DNA from: Pseudomonas sihuiensis
Lineage (GTDB): Bacteria; Pseudomonadota; Gammaproteobacteria; Pseudomonadales; Pseudomonadaceae
NCBI RefSeq assembly: GCF_900106015.1
Contig: NZ_LT629797.1
Location: 310,001-374,000 of the forward strand
Reading direction: 5' to 3'
DNA: 64,000 nucleotides
The notes below the pieces were generated by a model, which had not been told where the DNA came from, did no database searches, and worked only from the letters and a program-made list of their open reading frames with translations. Every line of letters starts with the position of its first letter. Positions within the stretch are counted from its first letter, which is position 1. The position numbers and the translations under genes are program-made. Positions 54,901-63,420 of this stretch are shown here, in pieces.

Positions 54901-55943
54901 CCGACGAGGCCTGGGCGGAGGCTGCTGAAAGCATCGAAAACCACCTGAAGATGAACATTGAGGTGGTCGACGCTCAGGGCAAGTTCCTTGGCGAAGGTCG
55001 CGATCTGGCCGAGCTGACCGCACGTTTCGCCGAGGCCAGCCAGGCGGCCTTGGCCATCCCGCAGCAGAGCGACAAGCCGAAGGCGGTGGAGGCCAAAGCC
55101 TTTGCCGAAGTGGCCGAGAAGACGCAGCAGAAGATCGCCGGGCTTTCCATGACGGTCTACCCGGCCTTGGTGGAAGAAGGCGGAGTGGTCAAGGAAGGGC
55201 GCTTCCCGACTCAGGCCGAGGCCGACTTCCAGCACCGCCGCGCCCTGCAGCGCCTGCTCTTGCAGCAACTGGCCGAACAGGCCAAGTTCCTGCGCGGCAA
55301 GCTGCCGGGGCTGACCGAGCTGGGGCTGCTCTATCGCGACATCGGCCGCGTCGAGGCGCTGGTCGAGGACATTCTGTTGGCCAGCCTGGATGCCTGCATC
55401 CTCGAAGGCGAAGCCACGCTGCCGCGCGATGGGGCAGCTCTGGCGCAACTGGCCGAGCGCAAGCGCGGCGACTGGACGACGCATGCCGAACGTATCGCCC
55501 GCCAGGTGCTGGAAATCCTCAAGCTCAACCATGGCCTGCAGAAGCGCTTCAAGGGCAAGATCGACCTGGCCCAGGCGATGGCGCTCAACGATATCAAGCA
55601 GCAGCTCGCGGGCCTGGTGTATGCCGGCTTCGTGCGCGAGACGCCGGGCGAGTGGCTCAAGGAGATTCCTCGTTACCTCAAGGCCATCGAGCAGCGCCTG
55701 GACAAGGTGGGTGCGCAGGTGCAGCGCGACCGTGTGTGGACGGGTGAACTGGCCGGCTACTGGGAGCAGTACAAGGCCCGCGCTGCCAAGCATGCCCAGG
55801 AAGGCAAGCGTGATCCGGAGCTGACGCTGTACCGCTGGATGCTGGAGGAATACCGCGTGTCGCTGTTCGCCCAGCAACTGGGCACGAAGATGGCGGTATC
55901 GGACAAGCGCCTGAGCAAGCAGTGGACGCTGGTTGAAGGTTGA
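51927..55943 (+). CDS. hrpA: ATP-dependent RNA helicase HrpA
   Basis: A 1338-residue DEAH-box helicase. Motif I is IAGETGSGKTTQLPK near residue 90, motif II VDEAHERSLN, motif III TSATIDLERF, and motif VI QRKGRCGRVEPG. HA2, OB-fold and the long HrpA-specific C-terminal region follow. HrpA resolves stalled ribosome complexes in E. coli. Length is close to the 1300 residues of E. coli HrpA. Start ATG 51927. A 140-residue stretch after residue 600 is Gln/Glu-rich. Confidence 0.97.
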   Translation: MTDLATLQKNLDHVMIAERHRLRRQLHELQKHPDEAKLAQWLERFQASSDKVAARRSSIPVMRYDDALPIAAKRDEIKAALEKSQVVVIAGETGSGKTTQLPKICLEIGRGVHGLIGHTQPRRLAARSVATRVAEEIGTPLGELVGYQVRFEDQSKDGTLIKLMTDGILLAETQHDRFLEKYDTIIVDEAHERSLNIDFLLGYLKTLLPRRPDLKLIITSATIDLERFSKHFNDAPIIEVSGRTYPVETWYRPLAAEVDEEGERLLDDLSIDQGILAALDEIAEHERNVGQRPGDVLVFLPGEREIREAAEVLRKANLRLTEVLPLYARLTPAEQQKIFAPMAGRKIVLATNVAETSLTVPGIRYVIDSGTARISRYSYRAKVQRLPIEPVSQASANQRKGRCGRVEPGICIRLYSEEDFLGRPEFTDPEILRTNLAAVILQMLHLRLGSIEDFPFIEPPDGKAISDGFNLLQELSAVNRESQLTPIGRQLARLPIDPRLGRMVLEGAKQGSLEEILIVAAALSVQDPRERPMDRQQAADQAHAQWKDVDSDFAALINLWRGFEEKRQELGSNPLRTWCKKNFLNYMRLREWRDAHRQLVLIARDLQLMGKGSQSRSEAQGEQTANTPQPTKDTRVNAIARQQAEASEAAVRAKNYAAVHKAILAGLLSQIGQKTEEGDYLGARQRRFWIHPSSVIGRKKPNWIMAAELVETTKLFARMVAKIEPDWIEPLAGHLVKKNHLEPHWEKKRGQVVAYEQVTLYGMIIVGRRPVHYGPIDPPVSREMFIREGLVRGEINSRVRCLTANRQLLERLDELEAKSRRRDILADEETLFGYYDARIPQDIYQAASFESWYKKGSAADPQLLIMREEDALARDAKEVTAAQYPDTLRIGELQLPLSYHFEPNHPRDGVTLRVPAPLLPQLPPERLEWLVPGLLEAKCIALVRGLPKALRKNFVPVPDFVGAALDKLVFGQGSLPQALGHELLRMTGARVSDEAWAEAAESIENHLKMNIEVVDAQGKFLGEGRDLAELTARFAEASQAALAIPQQSDKPKAVEAKAFAEVAEKTQQKIAGLSMTVYPALVEEGGVVKEGRFPTQAEADFQHRRALQRLLLQQLAEQAKFLRGKLPGLTELGLLYRDIGRVEALVEDILLASLDACILEGEATLPRDGAALAQLAERKRGDWTTHAERIARQVLEILKLNHGLQKRFKGKIDLAQAMALNDIKQQLAGLVYAGFVRETPGEWLKEIPRYLKAIEQRLDKVGAQVQRDRVWTGELAGYWEQYKARAAKHAQEGKRDPELTLYRWMLEEYRVSLFAQQLGTKMAVSDKRLSKQWTLVEG

Positions 55944-56007
55944 TGATCGGCGCTCGCCCCGGTGCAGGGGCGAGCTATCCACTGATGAATGCGGAAACTG
56001 AAGAACG

Positions 56008-56271
56008 ATGAGTGTGAATGATGAAAACGTCGGGCTGGGACGCCGTGGCTGCCTGGGCCTTTTCCTGGTCGGCCTGGCCTTTGTCGTACTGATTTTCGCC
56101 GGGCTGATCTACATCATGACTCGCCCGCAGGACAGCGAGATCGAGGCCGGCGAGCGTGCGGCCATCGAGGCCTGCTGGAAGAGCGCGCAGGCCACCGAGC
56201 GCAGCTTCACCGAGGAAAGTTGCCAGGAGATGGAGAAGCAGTTCCTGCGCAAGTTCGGCCATCAGCCATGA
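56008..56271 (+). CDS. Small membrane-anchored protein of unknown function
   Basis: An 87-residue protein with one membrane helix at about residues 15-38 (CLGLFLVGLAFVVLIFAGLIYI) after a short cytoplasmic start, and a charged outer domain with two Cys (ACWKS and ESCQE) that could form a disulfide. It overlaps the next gene by 4 bp (ATGA), so the two work together or share expression. No family is recognised. Confidence 0.8.
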   Translation: MSVNDENVGLGRRGCLGLFLVGLAFVVLIFAGLIYIMTRPQDSEIEAGERAAIEACWKSAQATERSFTEESCQEMEKQFLRKFGHQP

Positions 56272-56843
56272 ACCTGCTGCAACGCCTGAGCTTCAAGCAT
56301 CTGGTGGTGGGCTTCTGCGTGTTGGCGCTGGGGAGCGTGGTACTGATCTGGTGGCTTAGCGGCGCGGCCTATTTGCGGCCCTATGCCGAGCAGACGGTGA
56401 TCTTCGGTCAGGGCGAGTTGAAGCTGCCGCCTGAGCTGGCTGGCCCTGGCCCGATTCGTGTGGTGCACTTCTGGGACCCAGATTGCCCCTGCAACGGGGA
56501 AACCGACGCGCACCTGCGCTACCTGATCGGCCTGCACCGTAATGCCGATGTAGCGTTCTACAGCGTGCAGAAGCCGGGCAGCCAGGGTGAGATCGCGCCG
56601 TTCCTGCGCGGGCGGATGAAGCCCTTGCCTGGCATCGAGGGCATGGAAGCGCTGCCGGCCAGCCCGGCCCTGGCGATCTGGGATCGTGACGGCAACCTGG
56701 CCTATGCCGGCCCTTACAGCGAAGGGCTGGTGTGCAACTCCAGCAACAGCTTCGTCGAGCCGGTGCTCGATGCGCTGACTCAGGGGCGCCATGTTTCCCT
56801 GGCCAGTGGGTTGGCGGTGGGGTGTTATTGCGCTTGGAAGTAG
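56268..56843 (+). CDS. Membrane-anchored thioredoxin-fold protein (DUF6436-like)
   Basis: A 191-residue protein with an N-terminal membrane helix (about 11-32) and a thioredoxin-like domain: VVHFWDPDCPCNGETDAHLRYL has a CPC motif where thioredoxins have CxxC. The tail carries two more Cys (VGCYCAWK). It probably acts in the periplasm in thiol chemistry; this is inference. ATG 56268 overlaps the stop of the preceding gene. Confidence 0.85.
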   Translation: MNLLQRLSFKHLVVGFCVLALGSVVLIWWLSGAAYLRPYAEQTVIFGQGELKLPPELAGPGPIRVVHFWDPDCPCNGETDAHLRYLIGLHRNADVAFYSVQKPGSQGEIAPFLRGRMKPLPGIEGMEALPASPALAIWDRDGNLAYAGPYSEGLVCNSSNSFVEPVLDALTQGRHVSLASGLAVGCYCAWK

Positions 56844-56913
56844 TGGGGGAGGCTGATCTGCCCACAGGCGCCTCGCTTCCTCGGATGTTTGTCCGTCTTG
56901 AAGAGCGTTCCGT

Positions 56914-56994
56914 GTAGGAGCCCCGCCTCGGGGCGAAGCGTTGGCCAGGATTGCCGGGGTTGTGGCCGATTCGCCGCGAGGGCGCGGCTCCTAC
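56914..56994. repeat. REP-type palindrome (GTAGGAGC family)
   Basis: GTAGGAGCCCCGCCTCGGGG (from 56914) faces CGCGAGGGCGCGGCTCCTAC (ending 56994). Same family as 28992. Confidence 0.85.
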
Positions 56995-57038
56995 AGGATG
57001 GTGCGCTGCGAAGCGTGCATGTCCGGGCTTTCGGTTGC

Positions 57039-57192
57039 GTAGCCCGGATGCAATCCGGGGCATGCATCGAATCTGTATGCGGGTTTGGTATAGCTATCGC
57101 GGCTGAAGCCGCTCCTACGGAATAGGGGTATGAGCGGCTTCAGCCGCGATGCTTTTGCCGCGCTCAATTGCCCCGGATTGCATCCGGGCTAC
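57039..57192. repeat. Nested double palindrome
   Basis: Outer arms 57039-57062 (starting GTAGCCCGGATGCAATCC) and 57169-57192 are perfect 24-bp complements. Inside, 57096-57114 and 57132-57150 (ATCGCGGCTGAAGCCGCTC and its complement) are perfect 19-bp arms. The whole can fold as one long stem with an inner stem. It lies in an 836-bp gene-free gap before cyoA. Confidence 0.92.
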
Positions 57193-57298
57193 AGCGCCAA
57201 CCACCCCTGATTTCTATCTAGCTGCCGCTCTGCGACCCAGCCTTTCGCTAGGCCCAAGCGCCTCTAGCTCGCATTCGAAAACCTCAAAATCTCCTCAA

Positions 57299-57367
57299 TG
57301 TCAAGCCAGACCGTGCTGTCAGCTGGCGGCATCTTTCGTGTCAATGATTCCTGTCAATTTGCTGACA
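57299..57367. promoter_or_regulatory. Cluster of TGTCA motifs upstream of cyoA
   Basis: TGTCA occurs at 57299, 57317, 57339 and 57352, and its complement TGACA at 57363; the last two form a dyad TGTCA-N6-TGACA (57352-57367). They lie 310-380 bp before cyoA. A regulator is not identified. Confidence 0.35.
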
Positions 57368-57458
57368 AACAGCTCTAAAACGGGGCTGTGATCATTTGTC
57401 GCACCCCTGCGCTTCTTTGCTGGCTTCTTGCTGCAAAGTGTTTCAAATCTTTGCGTAA

Positions 57459-57472
57459 ATGTTTCGAAACAT
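57459..57472. promoter_or_regulatory. 14-bp palindrome in the cyo upstream region
   Basis: ATGTTTCGAAACAT is a perfect palindrome 207 bp before cyoA, with a half-site TGTTTCAAA 20 bp upstream (57439). Candidate operator for the oxidase operon. Confidence 0.45.
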
Positions 57473-57679
57473 GTCGAATGGATGCTGTAAGTTCGCTCAT
57501 AAGTAGGCCGCTAATGAATTGTATGAGGCCTTCTTAGCCTGCACCATCCGCGCTTCCCACGGTTTACCGCTTCGCTTGCACGGATGCTCAAGCTCTGAGT
57601 TCTCGCTGCCGGCCTTTTACTCGATGGGCTGCACGGCAACTGAAGCCGACTGTGGGCTCACTCAGTTGAAGGTCGTGAC

Positions 57680-58597
57680 ATGAAAGAAGAGAAATACCAT
57701 CGTTGTGTGCGCTGGCTGGTGATGGCGATTGCCTTCTCGGCGCTCGGTGGATGTGACTGGGCACTGTTCAACTCGAAAGGGCAGATCGGTGTCGAGCAGG
57801 GCAACCTCATCCTGATCTCCATTGGTCTCATGCTGATCGTGGTCATTCCCGTGATCGTCATGACCTTCTGGTTTGGCTGGCGTTATCGCGAGTCGAACGA
57901 GAAGGCCACCTACATGCCCGACTGGGCACACTCGCACAAGATCGAACTGGTCGTCTGGGGCGTTCCCCTGATCATCGTCGCGGTACTGGCGGTCATCATC
58001 TGGGAAACCTCGCATTCGCTCGACCCCTATCGCCCGATCGAATCGGACAAGCCTGCGCTGAACATCGAAGTCGTCTCGCTCGACTGGAAATGGCTGTTCA
58101 TCTACCCGGACCAGGGCGTGGCCGTGGTCAATGAGCTGGTGATTCCGGAGAAAACCCCGGTGACCTTCCACATCACCTCCGACACGGTGATGAACGCGCT
58201 GTCGATCCCGCAGCTCGGCGGGATGATCTACGCCATGGGCGGCCAGCGTACCCAGCTCAACCTGATCGCCAACGAACAGGGCGAGTTCTTCGGCCAGTCC
58301 GGCAACTTCAGCGGCGAAGGCTTCTCGGCCATGCGCTTCACCACCCACTCGGTCAGCGATGAAGGCTTCGCGCAGTGGGTCGACAAGGTCAAGCAGTCGC
58401 CCGAGGTCATGGACTTCGCCGCCTTCAAAGAGGTAGGCGAGCCCGGCGAGATGGTCAACCACCGCTATCCGATCTACCCGATTCGCTACTTCGGCCAGGT
58501 CGAGCCGAACCTGTTCAACAAGGTGATCGGGCAGTACGTGACCTTGAAAGATTCCCACAGCACGGCCATGCACGAAGCAGCGGAGGTGCAGGAGTGA
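57680..58597 (+). CDS. cyoA: Cytochrome bo3 ubiquinol oxidase subunit II
   Basis: A 305-residue lipoprotein subunit. The N terminus has a lipobox ending SALGGC with Cys25, then two membrane helices at about 37-62 and 83-105, and a periplasmic cupredoxin domain. The CuA ligands of cytochrome c oxidases are absent, as expected for a quinol oxidase. First gene of cyoABCDE, which reduces oxygen with quinol and pumps protons. It overlaps a GTG upstream of cyoB by 4 bp. Confidence 0.96.
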   Translation: MKEEKYHRCVRWLVMAIAFSALGGCDWALFNSKGQIGVEQGNLILISIGLMLIVVIPVIVMTFWFGWRYRESNEKATYMPDWAHSHKIELVVWGVPLIIVAVLAVIIWETSHSLDPYRPIESDKPALNIEVVSLDWKWLFIYPDQGVAVVNELVIPEKTPVTFHITSDTVMNALSIPQLGGMIYAMGGQRTQLNLIANEQGEFFGQSGNFSGEGFSAMRFTTHSVSDEGFAQWVDKVKQSPEVMDFAAFKEVGEPGEMVNHRYPIYPIRYFGQVEPNLFNKVIGQYVTLKDSHSTAMHEAAEVQE

Positions 58598-58599
58598 AT

Positions 58600-60588
58600 A
58601 TGTTTGGAAAACTGACTCTGGACGCGATTCCGTACCACGAGCCCATCATCATGATCACCCTGGCCATCGTGGCGCTGGGTGGTCTGGGACTGTTCGCGGC
58701 GGTGACCTACTTCAAGAAGTGGGGCTACCTGTGGAGCGAGTGGCTCACCTCGGTGGACCACAAGAAAATCGGCGTGATGTACATCCTCGTCGCGCTGGTC
58801 ATGCTGGTGCGTGGCTTCGCTGACGCGATCATGATGCGTACCCACCTGGCGATGGCCCACGGTGACGGCCAGGGCTACCTGCCGCCCGAGCACTACGACC
58901 AGATCTTCACCGCGCACGGCATCATCATGCTGATCTTCGTGGCCATGCCACTGGTCACCGGCCTGATGAACATCGTCGTGCCGCTGCAGATCGGCGCGCG
59001 TGACGTGGCCTTCCCCTACCTGAACTCGCTGAGCTTCTGGCTGTTCGTCGGCGGCGCGCTGCTGATCAACCTGTCGCTGGGCCTGGGCGAGTTCGCCAAG
59101 ACTGGCTGGGTGGCTTATCCGCCGTTATCGGGGATTCAGTACAGTCCAGGCGTGGGGATGGATTACTACATCTGGAGCATGCAGCTATCGGGCTTGGGCA
59201 CGACCCTGACGGGGGTCAACTTCATCGCCACCATCCTCAAGATGCGTGCACCGGGCATGAGCCTGATGAAGATGCCGATCTTCACCTGGACCATCCTGGT
59301 GACCTGCGTGCTGATCTGCGGCGCCTTCCCTCCGCTGACCGCGACCCTGGCTATGCTGTCGCTGGACCGCTACCTGGATTTCCACTTCTTCACCAATGAA
59401 CTGGGCGGCAACCCGATGATGTACGCCAACCTGTTCTGGATCTGGGGTCACCCGGAGGTGTACATCCTGATCCTGCCGGCGTTCGGCGTGTTCTCCGAAG
59501 TGGTGGCGACCTTCTCGCGCAAGACTCTGTTCGGTTACGCCTCGATGGTCTGGGCGACCGCGGCCATCGGCGTGCTGTCGTTCGTGGTGTGGCTGCACCA
59601 CTTCTTCACCATGGGCTCGGGGGCCAGCGTCAACGCCTTCTTCGGCATCATGACCTCGATCATCGCCATCCCCACCGGGGTGAAGATCTTCACCTGGCTG
59701 TTCACCATCTTCCGTGGCCGTCTGCAACTGAACGCCATGACCTGGATGACCCTGGGCTTCCTCGTGACCTTCTCCATCGGCGGTATGACCGGTGTGTTGA
59801 TGGCGGTGCCGGCGGCGGACTTCGTGCTGCACAACAGCCTGTTCCTGATCGCCCACTTCCACAACGTGATCATCGGCGGTGCGGTGTTCGGCTACCTGGC
59901 CGGCATCATCTACTGGTTCCCGAAAGCCTTCGGCTTCAAGTTGCTCGATCGCTTCGGCCGCTACTCCTTCTGGTGCTGGCTGATCGGCTTCTACTTCGCC
60001 TTCATGCCGCTGTACGTGCTGGGCTTCATGGGCATGACCCGGCGCCTCAACCACTTCGACAACCCGGCCTGGGTGCCGTGGGTGCAGGTAGCCGTGGTCG
60101 GTGCGGTGCTGATCGGTATCGGCATCGTCTTCACCGTGGTGCAGTTCGTCACCAGCTACATCAAGCGCAAGGAAAACGTCGATGTCAGCGGCGACCCCTG
60201 GGATGGCCGCACCCTGGAGTGGGCGACGTCCTCGCCGCCACCGTTCTACAACTTCGCGGTCATCCCGACGGCGGACAAGATCGACGCCTTCTATGAGGCG
60301 AAGAAGAACGGTGTCGAGCTGATGCCTGCGCCGGAGCACTACGAGCCGATCCACATGCCGAAGAACACCGGCAACGGCCTGGTGGTGTCGGCGTTCGTCA
60401 TCGCCTTCGGCTTCGCCATGATCTGGCACATCTGGTGGCTCGCCATCGTCGGTCTGGTCGGCGCCGTGGTCAGCTTCATCGTGCGTTCCTACGACGAAGA
60501 CATCGACTACTACGTGCAGCCCGAAGAGATCGCGCGGATCGAGCAGGCGCACCACCAAACCAAAGCCAACGCAGTCGTACAGGCCTAA
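58600..60588 (+). CDS. cyoB: Cytochrome bo3 ubiquinol oxidase subunit I
   Basis: A 662-residue heme-copper oxidase catalytic subunit with about 15 membrane helices. Heme and copper ligands are visible in [37 protein letters not shown] (Cu His and cross-linked Tyr), WLHHFFTMG and [16 protein letters not shown] 58600 with GGAG at 58591 gives the family N terminus; the open frame upstream is out of register with cyoA. Followed 2 bp later by cyoC. Confidence 0.97.
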   Translation: MFGKLTLDAIPYHEPIIMITLAIVALGGLGLFAAVTYFKKWGYLWSEWLTSVDHKKIGVMYILVALVMLVRGFADAIMMRTHLAMAHGDGQGYLPPEHYDQIFTAHGIIMLIFVAMPLVTGLMNIVVPLQIGARDVAFPYLNSLSFWLFVGGALLINLSLGLGEFAKTGWVAYPPLSGIQYSPGVGMDYYIWSMQLSGLGTTLTGVNFIATILKMRAPGMSLMKMPIFTWTILVTCVLICGAFPPLTATLAMLSLDRYLDFHFFTNELGGNPMMYANLFWIWGHPEVYILILPAFGVFSEVVATFSRKTLFGYASMVWATAAIGVLSFVVWLHHFFTMGSGASVNAFFGIMTSIIAIPTGVKIFTWLFTIFRGRLQLNAMTWMTLGFLVTFSIGGMTGVLMAVPAADFVLHNSLFLIAHFHNVIIGGAVFGYLAGIIYWFPKAFGFKLLDRFGRYSFWCWLIGFYFAFMPLYVLGFMGMTRRLNHFDNPAWVPWVQVAVVGAVLIGIGIVFTVVQFVTSYIKRKENVDVSGDPWDGRTLEWATSSPPPFYNFAVIPTADKIDAFYEAKKNGVELMPAPEHYEPIHMPKNTGNGLVVSAFVIAFGFAMIWHIWWLAIVGLVGAVVSFIVRSYDEDIDYYVQPEEIARIEQAHHQTKANAVVQA

Positions 60589-60590
60589 CC

Positions 60591-61217
60591 ATGACCGCTT
60601 ACGAACCCCATTTTCCACATGACGCTCATGGCCACAGCCATGAGCACCACCACGACACCAGTGGCATCAAGCTGTTCGGCTTCTGGGTCTACCTGATGAC
60701 CGACCTGCTGATCTTCGCCACGGTGTTCGCCACCTTCGCGGTGCTGAGCAACTCCTTCGCCGGTGGCCCCACCGCGAAGGAAATGCTCGGTGGCGGCTTG
60801 CACCTGGTGCTGGTGGAAACCTTCGCACTGCTGTTTTCCAGTATCACCTACGGCATGGCCATGCTCGCCACCTACCGTGGCGACAAGGGCGCGGTGCTGC
60901 GCTGGCTGGGCATCACCTTCCTGTTCGGTGCGGCCTTCATCAGCATCGAGCTGTACGAGTTCCGCCACCTGATCCATGAAGGTGCCGGGCCACAGGTCAG
61001 CGCTTACTGGTCGGCGTTCTTCACCCTGGTCGGCACCCACGGCCTGCACGTCAGTGCCGGTCTGCTGTGGATGCTGGTGCTGATGTTCCAGGTTGGCAGC
61101 CGTGGCCTGACCGACACCAACAAGACCCGCGTCGGGCTGCTCAGCCTGTTCTGGCACTTCCTCGACGTGGTGTGGATCTGCGTGTTTACCGTCGTCTACC
61201 TGCTGGGGGTGCTGTAA
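60591..61217 (+). CDS. cyoC: Cytochrome bo3 ubiquinol oxidase subunit III
   Basis: A 208-residue subunit with five membrane helices ([20 protein letters not shown] at the first). A His-rich N terminus ([13 protein letters not shown]) is unusually long and may bind metal. Family sequences [17 protein letters not shown] and [18 protein letters not shown] are present. ATG 60591 is 2 bp after the cyoB stop, and cyoD starts directly after the cyoC stop. Confidence 0.96.
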   Translation: MTAYEPHFPHDAHGHSHEHHHDTSGIKLFGFWVYLMTDLLIFATVFATFAVLSNSFAGGPTAKEMLGGGLHLVLVETFALLFSSITYGMAMLATYRGDKGAVLRWLGITFLFGAAFISIELYEFRHLIHEGAGPQVSAYWSAFFTLVGTHGLHVSAGLLWMLVLMFQVGSRGLTDTNKTRVGLLSLFWHFLDVVWICVFTVVYLLGVL

Positions 61218-61553
61218 ATGGCTCACCAAGATAATCACGCCGCCCACGCCGTGGGCTTCAAGGATTACCTGACCGGTTTCATCCTGTCGGTGATCCTCAC
61301 CGTGATCCCTTTCATGCTGGTCATGCACCCTGAAGTGCTGGGCCTGAGCCGTGGCGCGACCCTGATCACCGTGGTGCTCTTCGGCCTGGCGCAGGTGCTC
61401 GTCCACCTCGTGTACTTCCTGCACATGAAGACCGACGCAGAAGGCCGCTGGAACGTGATTTCGATGATCTTCACCGTGTTGATCATCGCGTTCGTGGTCG
61501 GCCTGTCGGTCTGGATCATGTGGAGCATGCACTATCACATGATGATCAACTGA
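61218..61553 (+). CDS. cyoD: Cytochrome bo3 ubiquinol oxidase subunit IV
   Basis: A 111-residue subunit with three membrane helices (about 19-40, 47-69, 80-103) and the family run [18 protein letters not shown]. It aids assembly of the CuB site in E. coli. It starts directly after cyoC and its TGA overlaps the cyoE ATG by one base. Confidence 0.96.
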   Translation: MAHQDNHAAHAVGFKDYLTGFILSVILTVIPFMLVMHPEVLGLSRGATLITVVLFGLAQVLVHLVYFLHMKTDAEGRWNVISMIFTVLIIAFVVGLSVWIMWSMHYHMMIN

Positions 61554-62509
61554 TGCTGGCGCTCCTGAAGCAGTACCTCAACCTCGCCAAGCCGGGCATC
61601 GTCTTCGGCAATCTGATTTCCGTGACGGGCGGTTTCTTCCTGGCTTCGCGTGGCGATATCGATCTGGCGCTGTACTTCGCGACAGCGCTGGGGGTTTCGC
61701 TGGTGATCGCCTCAGGCTGCGTGTTCAACAACTATATCGACAGGGACATCGACCAGAAGATGGAGCGCACCCGTAACCGGGTGCTAGCGCAGGGGCTGGT
61801 GTCCCCTGTGCACGCCATCGTCTATGCCTGCGTGCTCGGGGTGGCGGGGGTGGCCTTGCTGTACGCCGCCACCAACACCCTGGCGGTGATGCTGGTGCTG
61901 ATGGGCTTCGTGGTCTATGTCGGCCTCTACAGCCTGTGGCTCAAGCGTGGCTCGGTGTACGGCACCCTGGTCGGTAGCCTGTCCGGGGCGGCTCCGCCCG
62001 TGGTCGGCTACTGCGCGGTGAGCAACGAGTTCGACGCTGGCGCCGCCATCCTGTTGTTGATCTTCAGCCTGTGGCAGATGCCGCATTCCTATGCCATCGC
62101 CATCTTCCGTTTCAATGACTACCAGGCCGCGAACATCCCGGTGCTGCCCGTTATCAAGGGGATCTCGGCGGCCAAGCGGCAGATCGTGCTGTACATCGCC
62201 GCCTTCGTGGTCGCGACCCTGATGCTGACGCTCAGCGGTTACGCCGGCTACAGCTACTTCGTGGTTGCCGCGCTGAGCGGTGCCTACTGGTTGTGGATGG
62301 GCGTATCGGGCTACAAGGCCGTCGATGATCGGGTGTGGGCGCGCAAGCTGTTCACCTTCTCCATCATCAGTATCACCATGCTCAGCGTGATGATGTCGGT
62401 GGATTTCATCTCCGCGCCCGAGCAGGTATTGGTGACCTCCATCAATCACCTGTGCAGCCAGTTTGCCGACAGTGCGCAGGGTATCTGCGCGGTGGTCGCC
62501 GGTATCTGA
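61553..62509 (+). CDS. cyoE: Heme O synthase (protoheme IX farnesyltransferase)
   Basis: A 318-residue UbiA-type prenyltransferase that adds a farnesyl group to heme b to make heme O for CyoB. The Asp-rich motif [18 protein letters not shown] is near residue 62, with about nine membrane helices. ATG 61553 is used; the longer frame runs back into cyoD out of register. Last gene of the operon, followed by a REP palindrome. Confidence 0.97.
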   Translation: MLALLKQYLNLAKPGIVFGNLISVTGGFFLASRGDIDLALYFATALGVSLVIASGCVFNNYIDRDIDQKMERTRNRVLAQGLVSPVHAIVYACVLGVAGVALLYAATNTLAVMLVLMGFVVYVGLYSLWLKRGSVYGTLVGSLSGAAPPVVGYCAVSNEFDAGAAILLLIFSLWQMPHSYAIAIFRFNDYQAANIPVLPVIKGISAAKRQIVLYIAAFVVATLMLTLSGYAGYSYFVVAALSGAYWLWMGVSGYKAVDDRVWARKLFTFSIISITMLSVMMSVDFISAPEQVLVTSINHLCSQFADSAQGICAVVAGI

Positions 62510-62519
62510 CCTTGGTTCT

Positions 62520-62564
62520 GTGGGGGGCTTCAGTCGCGATTGTCGCCGCTGAAGCGCCTCCCAC
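62520..62564. repeat. REP-type palindrome between convergent genes
   Basis: GTGGGGGGCTTCAGTCGCGA (62520-62539) and TCGCCGCTGAAGCGCCTCCCAC (62543-62564) make a compact hairpin between cyoE and the nucleotidyltransferase gene. A partial GTAGGAGCCCC unit follows at 62586. Confidence 0.88.
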
Positions 62565-62650
62565 GGGTGCCACGCTTCATTGCCTGTAGGAGCCCCGGGG
62601 CGAAGCTTTGCTGGCACCTCCAGTCTGTCGCTACTGAAGCCCGATCTACC

Positions 62651-63205
62651 CTACGCAATCACCTGCAACTTTGGCCAGGTGGCCAGCCAGTTCTTGTCAT
62701 GCAGGCGCTGTTGGTAGATCTGACTCCTCTCGTTCTGAAAGCGCCCGGCCGGGCGCACGATAAGGCCGAACAGATCCTCCAGGCCGAGCGGTGCGGCGAC
62801 CTCCAGCCTGTCTTGTTCATCGAGCCTTATGGCCACCGCCGTCGCGGTCTCTGGCCAGTGCCGCATCGCTTCGGTAGCCGAGGCGTAAGGCGCATCGTCA
62901 TTGCGCAGATGCATGCGTGCCTGATTCTTCACCGACCACTGCAGCGATTCGTCCCTGTGGCGCAGGATCGTCTCCAGTTCAGCGTCGCGAGCGGGGGCGG
63001 TTTGGCTGCGGTCGAACCAGATCACGTCGATATCTTCCGGCAGCGGGGACGGCGTGCGTTGATGCAAGTGATCCCAGACTGCGCTGCGCACGAAACCGGC
63101 GGCCACCCAGCAATCGGGCAAGTCGAGCCCGCGCACCTGCTGCAGGATGCGCAAGCGCTGTGGGTCGTTGGCAATGAGTGTCTGGAGTTGAGCGGCGAGA
63201 TTCAT
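62651..63205 (-). CDS. Nucleotidyltransferase-family protein (NTP_transf_6/DUF925)
   Basis: A 184-residue soluble protein. The first half has AAGFVRSAVWDHLHQ and then EDIDVIWFDRS, matching the G-x-R/D-x-D arrangement of minimal nucleotidyltransferases in the NTP_transf_6 (YiaA-neighbour/DUF925) family. The substrate is unknown. Convergent with cyoE. ATG 63205. Confidence 0.85.
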   Translation of the reverse strand: MNLAAQLQTLIANDPQRLRILQQVRGLDLPDCWVAAGFVRSAVWDHLHQRTPSPLPEDIDVIWFDRSQTAPARDAELETILRHRDESLQWSVKNQARMHLRNDDAPYASATEAMRHWPETATAVAIRLDEQDRLEVAAPLGLEDLFGLIVRPAGRFQNERSQIYQQRLHDKNWLATWPKLQVIA

Positions 63206-63420
63206 GTGCGCAGCCTATCAGCGGTGCCCGTTGCTTGCCTGCTCAGTTCATCCAGCGCTTCTGGCTTGATTCCAGATCACGCAGCCTGCTGAATCGCATG
63301 GCACCGATACAGACCTTAAAGGCCAACCCAGTGGTGGTCGGGCGCCGCTTTGCACTAAAGTCCCCGAGCCGGTCGCCGGGACGGATTTTCCCGGCCAGAG
63401 ATTTTCGAGGGAGGCGCTTG

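Noticed and set aside
53727..55982. A 751-codon minus-strand frame opposite hrpA
   Set aside because: Antisense shadow of a certain helicase gene, with biased Leu/Gln/Arg composition and no recognisable family.
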